A DNA stretch of 64,000 nucleotides from Halocalculus aciditolerans (GTDB lineage Archaea; Halobacteriota; Halobacteria; Halobacteriales; Halobacteriaceae): positions 1,178,001-1,242,000 of the forward strand of contig NZ_BMPG01000001.1 of the NCBI RefSeq assembly GCF_014647475.1, given 5' to 3'. The notes under the pieces were generated by a model, which had not been told where the DNA came from, searched no databases, and worked only from the letters and a program-made list of their open reading frames with translations. Position numbers and translations under genes: made by a program. Below are positions 34,476 through 43,435 of this stretch, piece after piece (position 1 is the stretch's first letter; each line of letters begins with the position of its first letter).

Positions 34476-35508
34476 GGATGAATCGTTTGAGTCGAGGGCC
34501 GACGGCGCGGTTCGTGATGACGCCGCCGAGGTACGGAGTGATTGCGCCCGCGCGGCTGTACCCTTCGAGGGACGCGCGGCCGGTGCGGTGCGCCGGCGTG
34601 ACGAAGCTCGCGAGCGGGAACTCCCGGCCGCCGAAGGCCGCCTTGAAGTCGTGGACGGTGGAGCCGGGGCGGGAGCGCCCGCAGTCGAACACGTCGAGGT
34701 CGCCCGCGCAGGCGTCCTCGATGGCGGCGGCGTAGAGGAAGTGGTTCGGGCGGGCTTCCCACGCGCGCTGGTAGGAGGCGTTCGACCACACCATCCGCGT
34801 GCCGTCGTGGTCGAGCGCGAGCAGGCCGCCGACCGTCTCGCCGTCCGCGTCGTCCGCGAGGAAGACGTGGCAGTCGTCGCCGAACAGCGTCTCCAGCGCG
34901 GTGAGGAAGGAACGCGGGAACTGCGGGCTGCCGAGGCGGCGCATCGTCGCGAGATAGATGGGGTAGTACTCTTCGACCGTTCCTTCGCGGAGGGTGAGCC
35001 CGGCGGTGGCGGCGCTGCGGAGGCATCGCCGCGTCGAACTCGCGAACTCGGTCTCGCGGACGGCGTCGTAGTCGCGGTCGGCGTCGATGCGGATGACCGC
35101 GCCCGTCTCCGTCGCGCCGTAGCCCGCGGGGTTGTAGCCGCGCGCGCCCCGCCAGCGGGCGTCCTTCACGACGCGCGCGCCCAGCGGGCCGACGTCGGCG
35201 GCGAGCGCGCGGAACACGCCCACCTCGTCCGCCTCGGGGGTGAGCAGCGGGAAGCCGTACTCGCAGAAGGGGTTCACGACCGTCCGGCCGCCGAGGCCGC
35301 TGATCGAGAACCCGGGGACGACGGCGGCGAGCGCGTCGCTCCCCGTCTCGTAGACGAATCGGTGTGCGGGGTCGTAGTCGAAGCCGACGTCGACGGCGCG
35401 ACACCACTCCCGCGTGTGGAACGGTGTCGCCTCCGGATGGTCGGCGACGGCGGCCGTCCACGCCTCCCGCTCGGGGTCCGCCGAGCGGAGTTCGTACTCG
35501 CTCGGCAC
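34468..35508 (-). CDS. FemAB/BioF2-like GNAT acyltransferase
   Basis: 346 aa. The fold has two GNAT-like halves: an N-terminal part with PFHTREWCRAVDVGFDY and a C-terminal part with YPIYLATMRRLGSPQFPRSF and HDFKAAFGGREFPL, typical of FemAB-like lipid-II/peptidyl transferases and the exopolysaccharide PEP-CTERM-associated group. It may add an aminoacyl or acyl group to a glycan precursor. GTG 35508 (MPSEYELR) is the only plausible start. It heads the three-gene operon 35508-32597. Confidence 0.72.
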   Translation of the reverse strand: MPSEYELRSADPEREAWTAAVADHPEATPFHTREWCRAVDVGFDYDPAHRFVYETGSDALAAVVPGFSISGLGGRTVVNPFCEYGFPLLTPEADEVGVFRALAADVGPLGARVVKDARWRGARGYNPAGYGATETGAVIRIDADRDYDAVRETEFASSTRRCLRSAATAGLTLREGTVEEYYPIYLATMRRLGSPQFPRSFLTALETLFGDDCHVFLADDADGETVGGLLALDHDGTRMVWSNASYQRAWEARPNHFLYAAAIEDACAGDLDVFDCGRSRPGSTVHDFKAAFGGREFPLASFVTPAHRTGRASLEGYSRAGAITPYLGGVITNRAVGPRLKRFIHE

Positions 35509-35685
35509 GTCACCGGCCCTCCCGGCGGTCGACGCCGCGCCGCGGCTCTTTCGCCATAGCGCGAGGTACTCGTGTCCGCCACATAACGGTTGTCGTGAGC
35601 GAGTTCGACGACGCGGGCGAGCGCGCCGCCGACCGGGCGGCGGCGAGGGATAAACGCAAAAGACCCCCGCCGGCGTAACCAGGGT

Positions 35686-36615
35686 ATGGCTCGGCCCCTC
35701 GTCAGCGTCGTCCTCCCGACGCACGACCGCCCGGAACTCCTCCGCCGGGCGGTCGAGACCGTCACGGCGCAGACGTACGACCGCGTGGAGCTCGTCGTGG
35801 TCGACGACCGCTCCGAGCGCCCCGCCGCGGACGTCCTCGCCGAGGTCGACACGAGCGGGCTGGAAGCCGTGGTGTGCGAGCGCCACGACCGGAACCGCGG
35901 CGGGAACGCCGCGCGGAACACCGGCATCCGGACGGCGGCCGGCGAGTTCGTCGCGTTCCTCGACGACGACGACGAGTGGGAGCCGGCGAAACTCGAACGC
36001 CAGGTCGCGGCGTTCGAGGCGGGCGGCCCGGACATCGGGGTAGTCTACACGGGCTCGCGGTACGTCCACCGCGACGGCGAGCGCGTCCTCATCGACCACG
36101 TCCACGGCGACGTCACGGACGCCCTCCTCGCCGGCGCGAACGTCGCGGAGTTCTCCGCGCTGATGGTGCGCGCGAGCGTCATCGCGAACGCCGGGCTGCC
36201 CGAGGAGTGCCTGCGGAGCTGGCAGGACCGCGAGTGGCTGCTCCGCCTCTCCCTCCACTGCTCGTTCGAAGTCGTCCCGGAGCCGCTCACGATTCGGCAC
36301 TGGGACCACTCGGGGCGCATCGGCGAGCAGTTCGAGTACCGCCGGGACATCTCCTTTCCCATCATGCTCGACCGCCACCTCCCGCTCGCCCGCGAACGCG
36401 GCCTGGAGCGGCAGTTCGTCGGGACGCTCCGGCAGACGCTCGCCATCTCCGCGGCGCAGAACGGCTACTACCGGGAGGCCGTCCGGCAGGCCTGGCGCGC
36501 GCTCCGCGTCGACCCCTTCCTCATCACGGCGTGGCTCTACTTCTGGGCGTGCCTCGGCGGCGAGTGGACGTACCGCCCGGCAGCCCGCGTCATCGCGCTC
36601 CTGCGGTCGTTGTAG
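35686..36615 (+). CDS. glycosyltransferase family 2
   Basis: 309 aa. GT-A fold with VSVVLPTHDRPELLRRAVETV, LVVVDDRSE, the GGNAARNTGI loop and the metal-binding DDDDEWEPAK, followed by CLRSWQDREWLLRLSL (acceptor base region). No obligatory membrane helix except a weak C-terminal segment. It adds one sugar to a glycan intermediate. A TATA-like GATAAA lies about 35 nt before ATG. It starts the plus-strand run that includes the two nucleotide-sugar enzymes. Confidence 0.85.
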   Translation: MARPLVSVVLPTHDRPELLRRAVETVTAQTYDRVELVVVDDRSERPAADVLAEVDTSGLEAVVCERHDRNRGGNAARNTGIRTAAGEFVAFLDDDDEWEPAKLERQVAAFEAGGPDIGVVYTGSRYVHRDGERVLIDHVHGDVTDALLAGANVAEFSALMVRASVIANAGLPEECLRSWQDREWLLRLSLHCSFEVVPEPLTIRHWDHSGRIGEQFEYRRDISFPIMLDRHLPLARERGLERQFVGTLRQTLAISAAQNGYYREAVRQAWRALRVDPFLITAWLYFWACLGGEWTYRPAARVIALLRSL

Positions 36616-36660
36616 GCAGGCGACGCACACGCTTTTGGTGTCCGGCGGCGACGGGCACGT

Positions 36661-37668
36661 ATGCAGATTCTCGTGACGGGCGGGGCCGGGTTCATCGGCG
36701 GCCACCTGGCCGAGTCGTTCGTCGCCGACGGCCACGACGTCGTCGTCTTCGACAGCTTCGACGCCTACTACCACCGCGGCATCAAGGACCACACGGTGGA
36801 GCGGTGTCGCGCGGTTGCGGCGGAGAGCGAGGGGTCGTACACGCTGCGGCGCGGCGACATCCGGGAGCGCGAGGACGTGCGCGCCGCGTTCGACGCCGCC
36901 GCTCCGGACGTCGTCTACCATCAGGCCGCGCAGGCGGGCGTCCGCATCAGCGTCGAGCAGCCGACGCATCCGAACGCCGTGAACGTCGGCGGCACGCTCA
37001 CCGTCCTCGACGCCGCCCGCGAGACCGGCGTCGACCGCGTCGTCATCGCGTCGTCGTCGTCGGTCTACGGGAAGACACACTACCTCCCCTACGACGAGGA
37101 CCACCCGCAGGAGCCGGTGAGCCCGTACGGCGTGACGAAGCTCGCCGGCGACCACTACGCCCGCGTCTACGACGACCTCTACGACCTCTCGACCGTCTGC
37201 CTCCGCTACTTCACCGTCTACGGCCCGCGGATGCGCCCCAACATGGCGATTTCGAACTTCACCTCGCGGTGTCTGAACGACGAGCCACCGGTCATCTACG
37301 GGAACGGCGCGCAGACGCGTGACTTCACGTACGTCGACGACGTCGTCGCCGCGAACCGCACGCTCCTCACGAGCGACGCCGCGGACGGCATGGTCTTGAA
37401 CGTCGGGAGCGGCGACACGATCGACATCACCGAGCTCGCGGAGACCGTCCGCGACCTCGTGAACCCCGACCTCGGAATCGAGCACCGCGAGCGCATCGCG
37501 GGCGACGCCGAGCACACGCAGGCGGACGTCTCTCGGGCGCGCGACGTCATCGGCTACGAGCCGACGACGCCCATCCGCGAGGGCGTCGAGCGCTTCGTCG
37601 AGTGGTATCGGGCGAACCGCGAGTGGTACGAGCCGCTCGTCGTCGCCTCCCGGGAGGGCGGCTCGTGA
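36661..37668 (+). CDS. NAD-dependent epimerase, predicted UDP-glucuronate 4-epimerase
   Basis: 335 aa extended SDR. VTGGAGFIGGHLAES NAD loop, then FDAYYHRGIKDH, SSSSVYG and SPYGVTKLAGDHYA. The features YYxxGIK, YFTVYGPRMRPNMAI and RDFTYVDDVV match the UDP-glucuronate 4-epimerase subgroup rather than GalE. It would convert UDP-GlcA from AglM to UDP-GalA. Its TGA overlaps the GTG of the next gene (GTGA). A different UDP-uronate substrate remains possible. Confidence 0.78.
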   Translation: MQILVTGGAGFIGGHLAESFVADGHDVVVFDSFDAYYHRGIKDHTVERCRAVAAESEGSYTLRRGDIREREDVRAAFDAAAPDVVYHQAAQAGVRISVEQPTHPNAVNVGGTLTVLDAARETGVDRVVIASSSSVYGKTHYLPYDEDHPQEPVSPYGVTKLAGDHYARVYDDLYDLSTVCLRYFTVYGPRMRPNMAISNFTSRCLNDEPPVIYGNGAQTRDFTYVDDVVAANRTLLTSDAADGMVLNVGSGDTIDITELAETVRDLVNPDLGIEHRERIAGDAEHTQADVSRARDVIGYEPTTPIREGVERFVEWYRANREWYEPLVVASREGGS

Positions 37669-38636
37669 CGGCGGTCGTGACGGGCGGCGCGGGGTTCGTC
37701 GGCAGCCACCTCTGCGAGGCCCTGCTCGCCGACGGCCGCGAGGTCGTCTGCGTCGACAACTTCTCCAGCGGCCGCGACGCGAACCTCGACGCGTTCCGCG
37801 ACCACGAGGCGTTCTCCGTCGTGCACGCGGACGTCCGTGACCTCGAACCCGACGACCTCCCGGACGCGGACCGCGTCTACCACCTCGCCTCCCGCGCGTC
37901 GCCCGCGGATTTCGTCTCGCAGGCCATCGACATCGGCGTGACGAACACGGAGGGGACGCGACGCGTCCTCGACTACGCCCGCGAGGCGGACGCGCGCGTC
38001 GTCTACGCGTCGACGAGCGAGGTCTACGGCGACCCGGAGGTCCACCCGCAGCCCGAGACCTACACGGGGAACGTGAACATCCGCGGGCCGCGCGCGTGCT
38101 ACGACGAGTCGAAGCGCTTCGGGGAAGCGCTCACCGTCGCTTACGAGCAGTCCTACGGCCTCGACGTGCGCACGGCGCGCATCTTCAACACTTACGGGCC
38201 CCGGATGCGCCTCGACGACGGCCGCGTCGTCCCGAACTTCGTCACGCAGGCGCTCGCCGGCGAGCCGCTCACCGTCTACGGCGACGGCGGGCAGACGCGG
38301 AGTTTCTGCTACGTCGACGACACCGTCGCCGGCCTCCGCGCGCTCATGGACGCCGAGGGCCTCGGGGGTGACGTCGTGAACGTCGGGAGCGACGTCGAGA
38401 CGAGCATCGCCGACCTCGCGGAGCGCGTGAACGAGCGCTGCGGGGGCGCGGGCGTCGTCTACCACTCCGTGCCCGAGGACGACCCGCGGCGGCGCTGCCC
38501 GGACCTCACGAAGGCCCGGCAGGTCCTCGGCTGGGAGCCGTCCGTGTCGCTCGACGACGGCCTCGACCGGACCATCGACGCGCTCCGCGGCGGGCGCGGC
38601 GGAAGCCGAGGAGGTGGCGATGTCGCCCGCGATTAG
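37665..38636 (+). CDS. NAD-dependent sugar epimerase/decarboxylase, predicted UDP-glucuronate decarboxylase
   Basis: 323 aa. It begins MTAVVTGGAGFVGSHLCEAL at GTG 37665. The marks of UDP-xylose synthases are HLASRASPADFVSQ, ASTSEVYGDPEVHPQPE, GPRACYDESKRFGE and IFNTYGPRMRLDDGRVVPNF. It would oxidise C4 of UDP-GlcA and decarboxylate it to UDP-xylose (or a 4-keto-pentose). It is translationally coupled to the upstream 4-epimerase by a GTGA overlap and overlaps the next gene by 17 nt, so these are one operon. Confidence 0.8.
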   Translation: MTAVVTGGAGFVGSHLCEALLADGREVVCVDNFSSGRDANLDAFRDHEAFSVVHADVRDLEPDDLPDADRVYHLASRASPADFVSQAIDIGVTNTEGTRRVLDYAREADARVVYASTSEVYGDPEVHPQPETYTGNVNIRGPRACYDESKRFGEALTVAYEQSYGLDVRTARIFNTYGPRMRLDDGRVVPNFVTQALAGEPLTVYGDGGQTRSFCYVDDTVAGLRALMDAEGLGGDVVNVGSDVETSIADLAERVNERCGGAGVVYHSVPEDDPRRRCPDLTKARQVLGWEPSVSLDDGLDRTIDALRGGRGGSRGGGDVARD

Positions 38637-39381
38637 CGTCGTCGTCTGCACGGTCGCGGACCCCGACGACACCGGCTGCCTCCGCGCGCTCGACGCCCAG
38701 GACTTCGACGACTACGAGGTCGTCGTCCGCGACGACCCCGGGCTCGCCGCCGCGCGGAACGCCGGCGTCGAGGAGGCGCGCGCGGACAACGTCGTCTTCC
38801 TCGACGACGACGCGACGCCCCGCGACGGCTACCTCGCCGCCGCCGCGGACGCGCTCGCGGCGAACCCCGTCGTCGCCGGCCGCATCCACCACCCCGGCGG
38901 CGGCCCCGTCTCCCGGCTCGTCGGCGGCTACGACAAAGGCCCCGAGCGCCACTACGTCACGCCCGTCGACGGGTCGTTCCGCCACGGCCGCACCGGCGTC
39001 ACCGGCTGCAACATGGCCTTCCGGAAGTCGGTCTTCGAGCGCGTCGGCGGCTTCGACCCGCGCTTCGCGTGGGGCCACGAGGAGACGGATTTCGTCCGGC
39101 GCGCGGTCCGCGCGGGCTTCCGCGTCCTCTACGAGCCCGACATGGCCGTCGACCACTGGTACGCGACCTCAGTCCGGGATTACTGGCGGAAGATGTGGGC
39201 GTTCGGCCCCGGCGACGTCGCGTTCGACCGGAAGTGGGAGACGCCGCTCCGCGAGCGCCTCCTCTCGTTCCTCCTCCCGGTCCGCCTCGGCCCGACGCCG
39301 ACCGCGGGCGTCGTCGCGACCGTCGGCAACCTCGTGCGGAACGCGAGCTACCTCCGCGCGCTCCTCAGCCCCCGTCAGTAG
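38620..39381 (+). CDS. glycosyltransferase family 2
   Basis: 253 aa. SVVVCTVADPDDTGC start, then the donor-binding AARNAGVEEARADNVVFLDDDATP, TGCNMAFRKSVFERVGG and the acceptor-side FAWGHEETDFVRRAVRAG. It lacks added membrane domains. ATG 38620 is used; GTG 38614 would add two residues. It overlaps the decarboxylase gene by 17 nt, so the sugar made by that enzyme may be its donor (inference). Its 3' end overlaps the convergent GT4 gene. Confidence 0.82.
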   Translation: MSPAISVVVCTVADPDDTGCLRALDAQDFDDYEVVVRDDPGLAAARNAGVEEARADNVVFLDDDATPRDGYLAAAADALAANPVVAGRIHHPGGGPVSRLVGGYDKGPERHYVTPVDGSFRHGRTGVTGCNMAFRKSVFERVGGFDPRFAWGHEETDFVRRAVRAGFRVLYEPDMAVDHWYATSVRDYWRKMWAFGPGDVAFDRKWETPLRERLLSFLLPVRLGPTPTAGVVATVGNLVRNASYLRALLSPRQ

Positions 39382-40522
39382 ACGCCGGTCGCTCCGCCCC
39401 TGTGAGGTCGGCGTAGACGCGGGCGAGGTCGGCGTAGACGCGGTCCCACGTGAAGCGCTCGCGGACGACGTCGCGGTTCCGCTCGCCGACGATGCGGCGC
39501 TCCTCGGGATTCTCGAGGTACTGGCGGACGGCGGCGGCGACCGCGCTCGGCGTCGGATGGGGGGCGAGCACGCGGCCGTTCTCCGGGTCGGCGACGACGT
39601 CGGCCGTCGCTCCCGCCGGCGTCGCCACCACCGGGAGCCGGGCGTTCATCGCCTCCAAGAGCACGGTCGGCAGGCCCTCGGAGGTGCCGATGGAGACGAA
39701 GACGTCGGCGGCGTGGTAGGCGGCCTTCAGCTCCGAGAAGGAGAGGTCGGCGAGGAAGCGCGTGCGGTCGTCGGCGCGTTCCTTGAGTTCCGTGACGTAC
39801 TCGTCGTCGCCTTTCCCGATGACGAGCGCCTGCACCTCCGTGTCCGGGAGGTGGTCGGCGACGGCGTCGACGAACCGGTCGGGCTGCTTCGAGGAGACGA
39901 GGCGGCCGACGTAGAGCGCCACCGGCACGTCCGGGTCGATGTCGTAGGTCTCGCGGAAGTCGTCGACGTCCGCCTCGGGGACGTCGTACTCGGCGGGGTC
40001 GATGCCGTTCGGGACGACGGCGACGCGGTCGTCGTCGACGAAGAAGTGGTCGTGGAGGCGTTTGCGCTCGGGCTGGCCGAGGACGACGACGCGGTCGACG
40101 CGCGAGAGGATGTACTGCGCGACCGGCCAGTAGGCGTACGGGAGGAGTTTCGAGAGGAGGCCCTCGCGGGGGAGGTGGACGCCGTGAATCGTCATCACCA
40201 CGGGCGCGTCGTCGGGGAGGGCGAGGACGGCTTCGAGGCTCGGGAGGAACCACGGGCTGTGGAGGTGGTAGACGTCCGCGTCCGACCCCCGGAGGTGCGC
40301 GAAGAGCTCGACGGAGAGCGGGTTCCGGAAGACGGAGAGCGTCGTCTCGCAGTAGACGGTGTTCGCGCGCTCGGTGCGGGGGCCGCCGCCGAAGCTCGCG
40401 TCCGTCGTCACGGTCTCCGTCGTGTGGCCGTCGGCCTCCAGCGACTCGTTCAGCCGAGCGACGTAGTTCTCGATCCCGCCGAACGACGGGTGGTAGACGT
40501 GCGAGACCTGAACGACGTGCAT
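39365..40522 (-). CDS. glycosyltransferase family 4
   Basis: 385 aa. GT-B: VSHVYHPSFGGIENYVARL N-terminal loop, DVYHLHSPWFLPSLE, GVHLP, VPNGIDPAEYD, ALYVGRLVSSKQPDRF and GTSEGLPTVLLEAMNARLPVVAT (donor site EX7E). Retaining sugar transferase acting on cytoplasmic lipid-linked glycans. Its 3' end overlaps the preceding plus-strand glycosyltransferase gene by 17 nt. It is divergent from the next GT4, separated by about 80 nt that hold both promoters. Confidence 0.87.
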   Translation of the reverse strand: MHVVQVSHVYHPSFGGIENYVARLNESLEADGHTTETVTTDASFGGGPRTERANTVYCETTLSVFRNPLSVELFAHLRGSDADVYHLHSPWFLPSLEAVLALPDDAPVVMTIHGVHLPREGLLSKLLPYAYWPVAQYILSRVDRVVVLGQPERKRLHDHFFVDDDRVAVVPNGIDPAEYDVPEADVDDFRETYDIDPDVPVALYVGRLVSSKQPDRFVDAVADHLPDTEVQALVIGKGDDEYVTELKERADDRTRFLADLSFSELKAAYHAADVFVSIGTSEGLPTVLLEAMNARLPVVATPAGATADVVADPENGRVLAPHPTPSAVAAAVRQYLENPEERRIVGERNRDVVRERFTWDRVYADLARVYADLTGAERPASTDGG

Positions 40523-40603
40523 ACGCGCCCCGACGCAGGCGCTCGGCAAGGAACTTCCGCTCGCAGGGGGTGCGTTTATGCACGCGCCGGGTCAGATTCC
40601 CGT

Positions 40604-41770
40604 ATGACCGGCGACGACCGCGTGGACCTCTGGCTGTTCGTCACGGCGCTCTCCGTCGGCGGCGCGGAGAAGACGCTCGTCGACCTCGCGAACGACCTCG
40701 ACCGCGAGCGCTACGACGTGACGGTGTGGACGATCTTCGAGCAGAATCCGCTCGCCGACCGCCTCGACGACCACGTGACGCTCCGCACGCTCGGCGTCGA
40801 GGGCGTGACGAGCGCCGACCACGCGTTCGCCGTCGAGGGCGCGGCCGACCCGCTCGACTACGCCCGCGCGCCCGTCCGCTTCGTCCGCGCCGCCCGCCGC
40901 GACCGCCCCGACGTCATCCAGTCCTTCCTCCCGAGCGACAACATCCTCGCGCGCGCCGCCGGCGTCGCCTGCCCCGACACGGTCGTGATCACGGGCGTCC
41001 GCCTCGTCCCCACCGGCGAGGACGACATCAGGCAGGCGATCGATAACTGGAGCTCGCGGTTCGCCGACCACGTCGTCTCGAACTCCGCCGCGGGCGCGCG
41101 CTTCGTCCGCGACTACGGCGTCCCCGAGGAGCGCGTGAGCGTCATCCACAACGGCCGCGACCTCTCCCGGTTCGAGCGCGACGCGCCCGAGGGCCTCCGC
41201 GACGGCCTCGGCCTCCCGGCGGACGCGCCCGTCGTCGGGACGGTCGGCCGCCTCATCGACCGGAAAGGCCACGACGAACTCCTCGACGCGTGGGTGACGG
41301 TCCGCGACGAAGTACCGGACGCCCACCTGCTCGTCGTCGGCGACGGCCCGCGCCGCGCCGCCCTCGAAGCCCGCGCGAGCGACCGGGGAGTCGCCGACTG
41401 CGTGCACTTCACCGGCCTCCGCGACGACGTCCCCGACCTCCTCGCCGCGATGGACGCGTTCGCCTTCCCCTCCCACTACGAGGGCCTCCCCGGCGCGCTC
41501 CTCGAAGCGATGGCGGCCGGCCTCCCCTGCGTCGCCACGCCGGTCGACGGGAACAGCGAACTCCTCACCGCCTACGAGACCGGGCTGTTCGTCGGCGTCG
41601 ACGAACCCGACGAGCTCGCGTGGGCGCTCGTCCGCGTCCTCCAGAACGACGCGTTCGCCACCGATCTCGGCGACGCCGCCGCCGCACGCGCCCGCCACAC
41701 TTTCTCCCTCGACCGGATGACGACCGCGTTCGAATCGCTCTACGAGCGACTCCTCGCCGACTCCCGGTAA
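40604..41770 (+). CDS. glycosyltransferase family 4
   Basis: 388 aa. FVTALSVGGAEKTLVDLAND at the start, then SFLPSDNILARAAG, NSAAGARFVRDYG, VGTVGRLIDRKGHDELL and SHYEGLPGALLEAMAAGLPCVAT (EX7E donor motif). It closely resembles the GT4 at 32597 in layout but is not a recent copy. ATG 40604. The flippase gene follows 111 nt downstream. Confidence 0.87.
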   Translation: MTGDDRVDLWLFVTALSVGGAEKTLVDLANDLDRERYDVTVWTIFEQNPLADRLDDHVTLRTLGVEGVTSADHAFAVEGAADPLDYARAPVRFVRAARRDRPDVIQSFLPSDNILARAAGVACPDTVVITGVRLVPTGEDDIRQAIDNWSSRFADHVVSNSAAGARFVRDYGVPEERVSVIHNGRDLSRFERDAPEGLRDGLGLPADAPVVGTVGRLIDRKGHDELLDAWVTVRDEVPDAHLLVVGDGPRRAALEARASDRGVADCVHFTGLRDDVPDLLAAMDAFAFPSHYEGLPGALLEAMAAGLPCVATPVDGNSELLTAYETGLFVGVDEPDELAWALVRVLQNDAFATDLGDAAAARARHTFSLDRMTTAFESLYERLLADSR

Positions 41771-41881
41771 CGAACTACCTAAGGCGGACGCGGGAGAACG
41801 AACGGCCAACGCGACGCGGCCGCCCCCGCACTCGGTCCCGGTCTCGCGCTCGGGCTCGGCCCGCTCGCACCTCGTCCAGCC

Positions 41882-43396
41882 ATGACGCCCGTCCCGAACC
41901 GCCTCCGCTCGCTCAGAACGCTTCTCACGCCGAGCGGCGGCCTCGCGACGAAGACCGTGCGCTCCGGCGTCTGGCTCACCGCGACGAACGTCGTCGTCCG
42001 CGGCCTCGAACTCGTCTCCCTCCTCGTCCTCGCGCGCATCCTCTCGCCCGCGGACTTCGGCCTCATCGGCATCGCCCTCCTCGTCCTCACCGCCCTCGAC
42101 CAGTTCTCCAACCTCGGCCTCGGCGCGGCGCTCATCCAGCACCGCGCGGACAACGTCGACCGCTACCTCGACACCACGTGGACGCTCCAGATCGTCCGCG
42201 GCGTCCTCCTCGCCGGCATCACCTACGTGCTCGCCGCCCCCGCCGCCCGGTTCTTCGCCGCACCGGAGGTCGAACCCATCATCCAGGTCATCGCCGTCCT
42301 CCCGCTCCTCATCGGCCTGCGGAACCCCGGCGTCGTCTACTTCCAGAAAGACCTCCAGTTCCACCGGCAGTTCACCTACCTCGTCACGAACTCCGTCGTC
42401 TACTTCGTCGTCACCGTCACCCTCGCCGTCCTCTGGGGGTCCGTCTGGGCGCTCGTCTTCGGGAACATCGCCGCGCGCGTCAGCGACATGCTCGCCTCCT
42501 ACCTCCTCCACGACTACCGCCCCCGCCCCCGCATCGACGTCGACGCCGTCCGCGAACTCGTCGGATTCGGGAAGTGGGTCACCGCCTCCGGCATCATCTA
42601 CTTCTTCACCGACGAAGGCGACGACTTCGTCGTCGGCTGGCTCCTCGGCGCGGCCTCCCTCGGCCTCTACCGCCTCGCCTACCGCGTCGCCCTCGCCCCC
42701 GCCACCGAACTCACCAACGTCGTCTCCACCGTCATGTTCCCCGCCTACTCCAAACTCAAGGGGAACGTCGGCGACGTCCGCGCCGCCTTCCTCCGCACCA
42801 TCCAACTCACCACCGCCGTCTCCGTCCCCGCGAGCGTCGGCGTCATCGTCGTCGCCCCCCTCTTCGTCGAAACCGTCCTCGGCACCCAGTGGGTCGAGAT
42901 GACCGTCGCCCTCCAGATTCTCTCCCTCTACGGCCTCTTCCTCTCGCTCTCCTCCTCTTTCACGCCGGTCTGGCTCGCGATGGGGAAACCCGACTACACC
43001 GCGAAAATCGGCGGCCTCCGCGTCGTCGCCATGGCGCTCGTCATCGTCCCCGCCACCACCGAGTTCGGCATCGAAGGCGCGGCCGCCGCCGCCGGCGCGG
43101 CCTACGTCATCGTCGGCCTCCCGCTCGAACTCTACCTCGCCACCCGCCTCCTCGACTTCTCGCTCGCCGGGTTCGCCCGCGAACTCGCCTACCCCCTCAC
43201 CGCCGCCGCCGCCATGGCCGCCGTCGTCCTCACCGCCCGCAGCGCCGTCGAAACCGGCTTCCCCACCCTCGACCTCGCGCTCCTCATCCTCCTCGGCGTC
43301 GCCGTCTACGCCGCCGTCGCCCTCCTCTTCATCAAACGCCTCGGCTGGCGGCTCGAACGCAACGTCAGAGAACTCGTCACCGCCTTCAGCGGCTGA
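41882..43396 (+). CDS. polysaccharide/lipid-linked oligosaccharide flippase (Wzx-like, MOP family)
   Basis: 504 aa with 12-14 membrane helices. It opens TKTVRSGVWLTATNVVVRGLEL and has ARILSPADFGLIGIALLVL, YFQKDLQFHRQF and SVPASVGVIVVAPLFVETVLG, as in Wzx/TuaB-type exporters of the MOP superfamily. It would flip the completed lipid-linked glycan to the outer face, the step played by AglR in Haloferax. It closes the glycan region; no oligosaccharyltransferase gene is in the window. Confidence 0.85.
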   Translation: MTPVPNRLRSLRTLLTPSGGLATKTVRSGVWLTATNVVVRGLELVSLLVLARILSPADFGLIGIALLVLTALDQFSNLGLGAALIQHRADNVDRYLDTTWTLQIVRGVLLAGITYVLAAPAARFFAAPEVEPIIQVIAVLPLLIGLRNPGVVYFQKDLQFHRQFTYLVTNSVVYFVVTVTLAVLWGSVWALVFGNIAARVSDMLASYLLHDYRPRPRIDVDAVRELVGFGKWVTASGIIYFFTDEGDDFVVGWLLGAASLGLYRLAYRVALAPATELTNVVSTVMFPAYSKLKGNVGDVRAAFLRTIQLTTAVSVPASVGVIVVAPLFVETVLGTQWVEMTVALQILSLYGLFLSLSSSFTPVWLAMGKPDYTAKIGGLRVVAMALVIVPATTEFGIEGAAAAAGAAYVIVGLPLELYLATRLLDFSLAGFARELAYPLTAAAAMAAVVLTARSAVETGFPTLDLALLILLGVAVYAAVALLFIKRLGWRLERNVRELVTAFSG

Positions 43397-43435
43397 CCGC
43401 GAAGCGATTCCTCATTCGACGGCCGCGCGAGCGGC

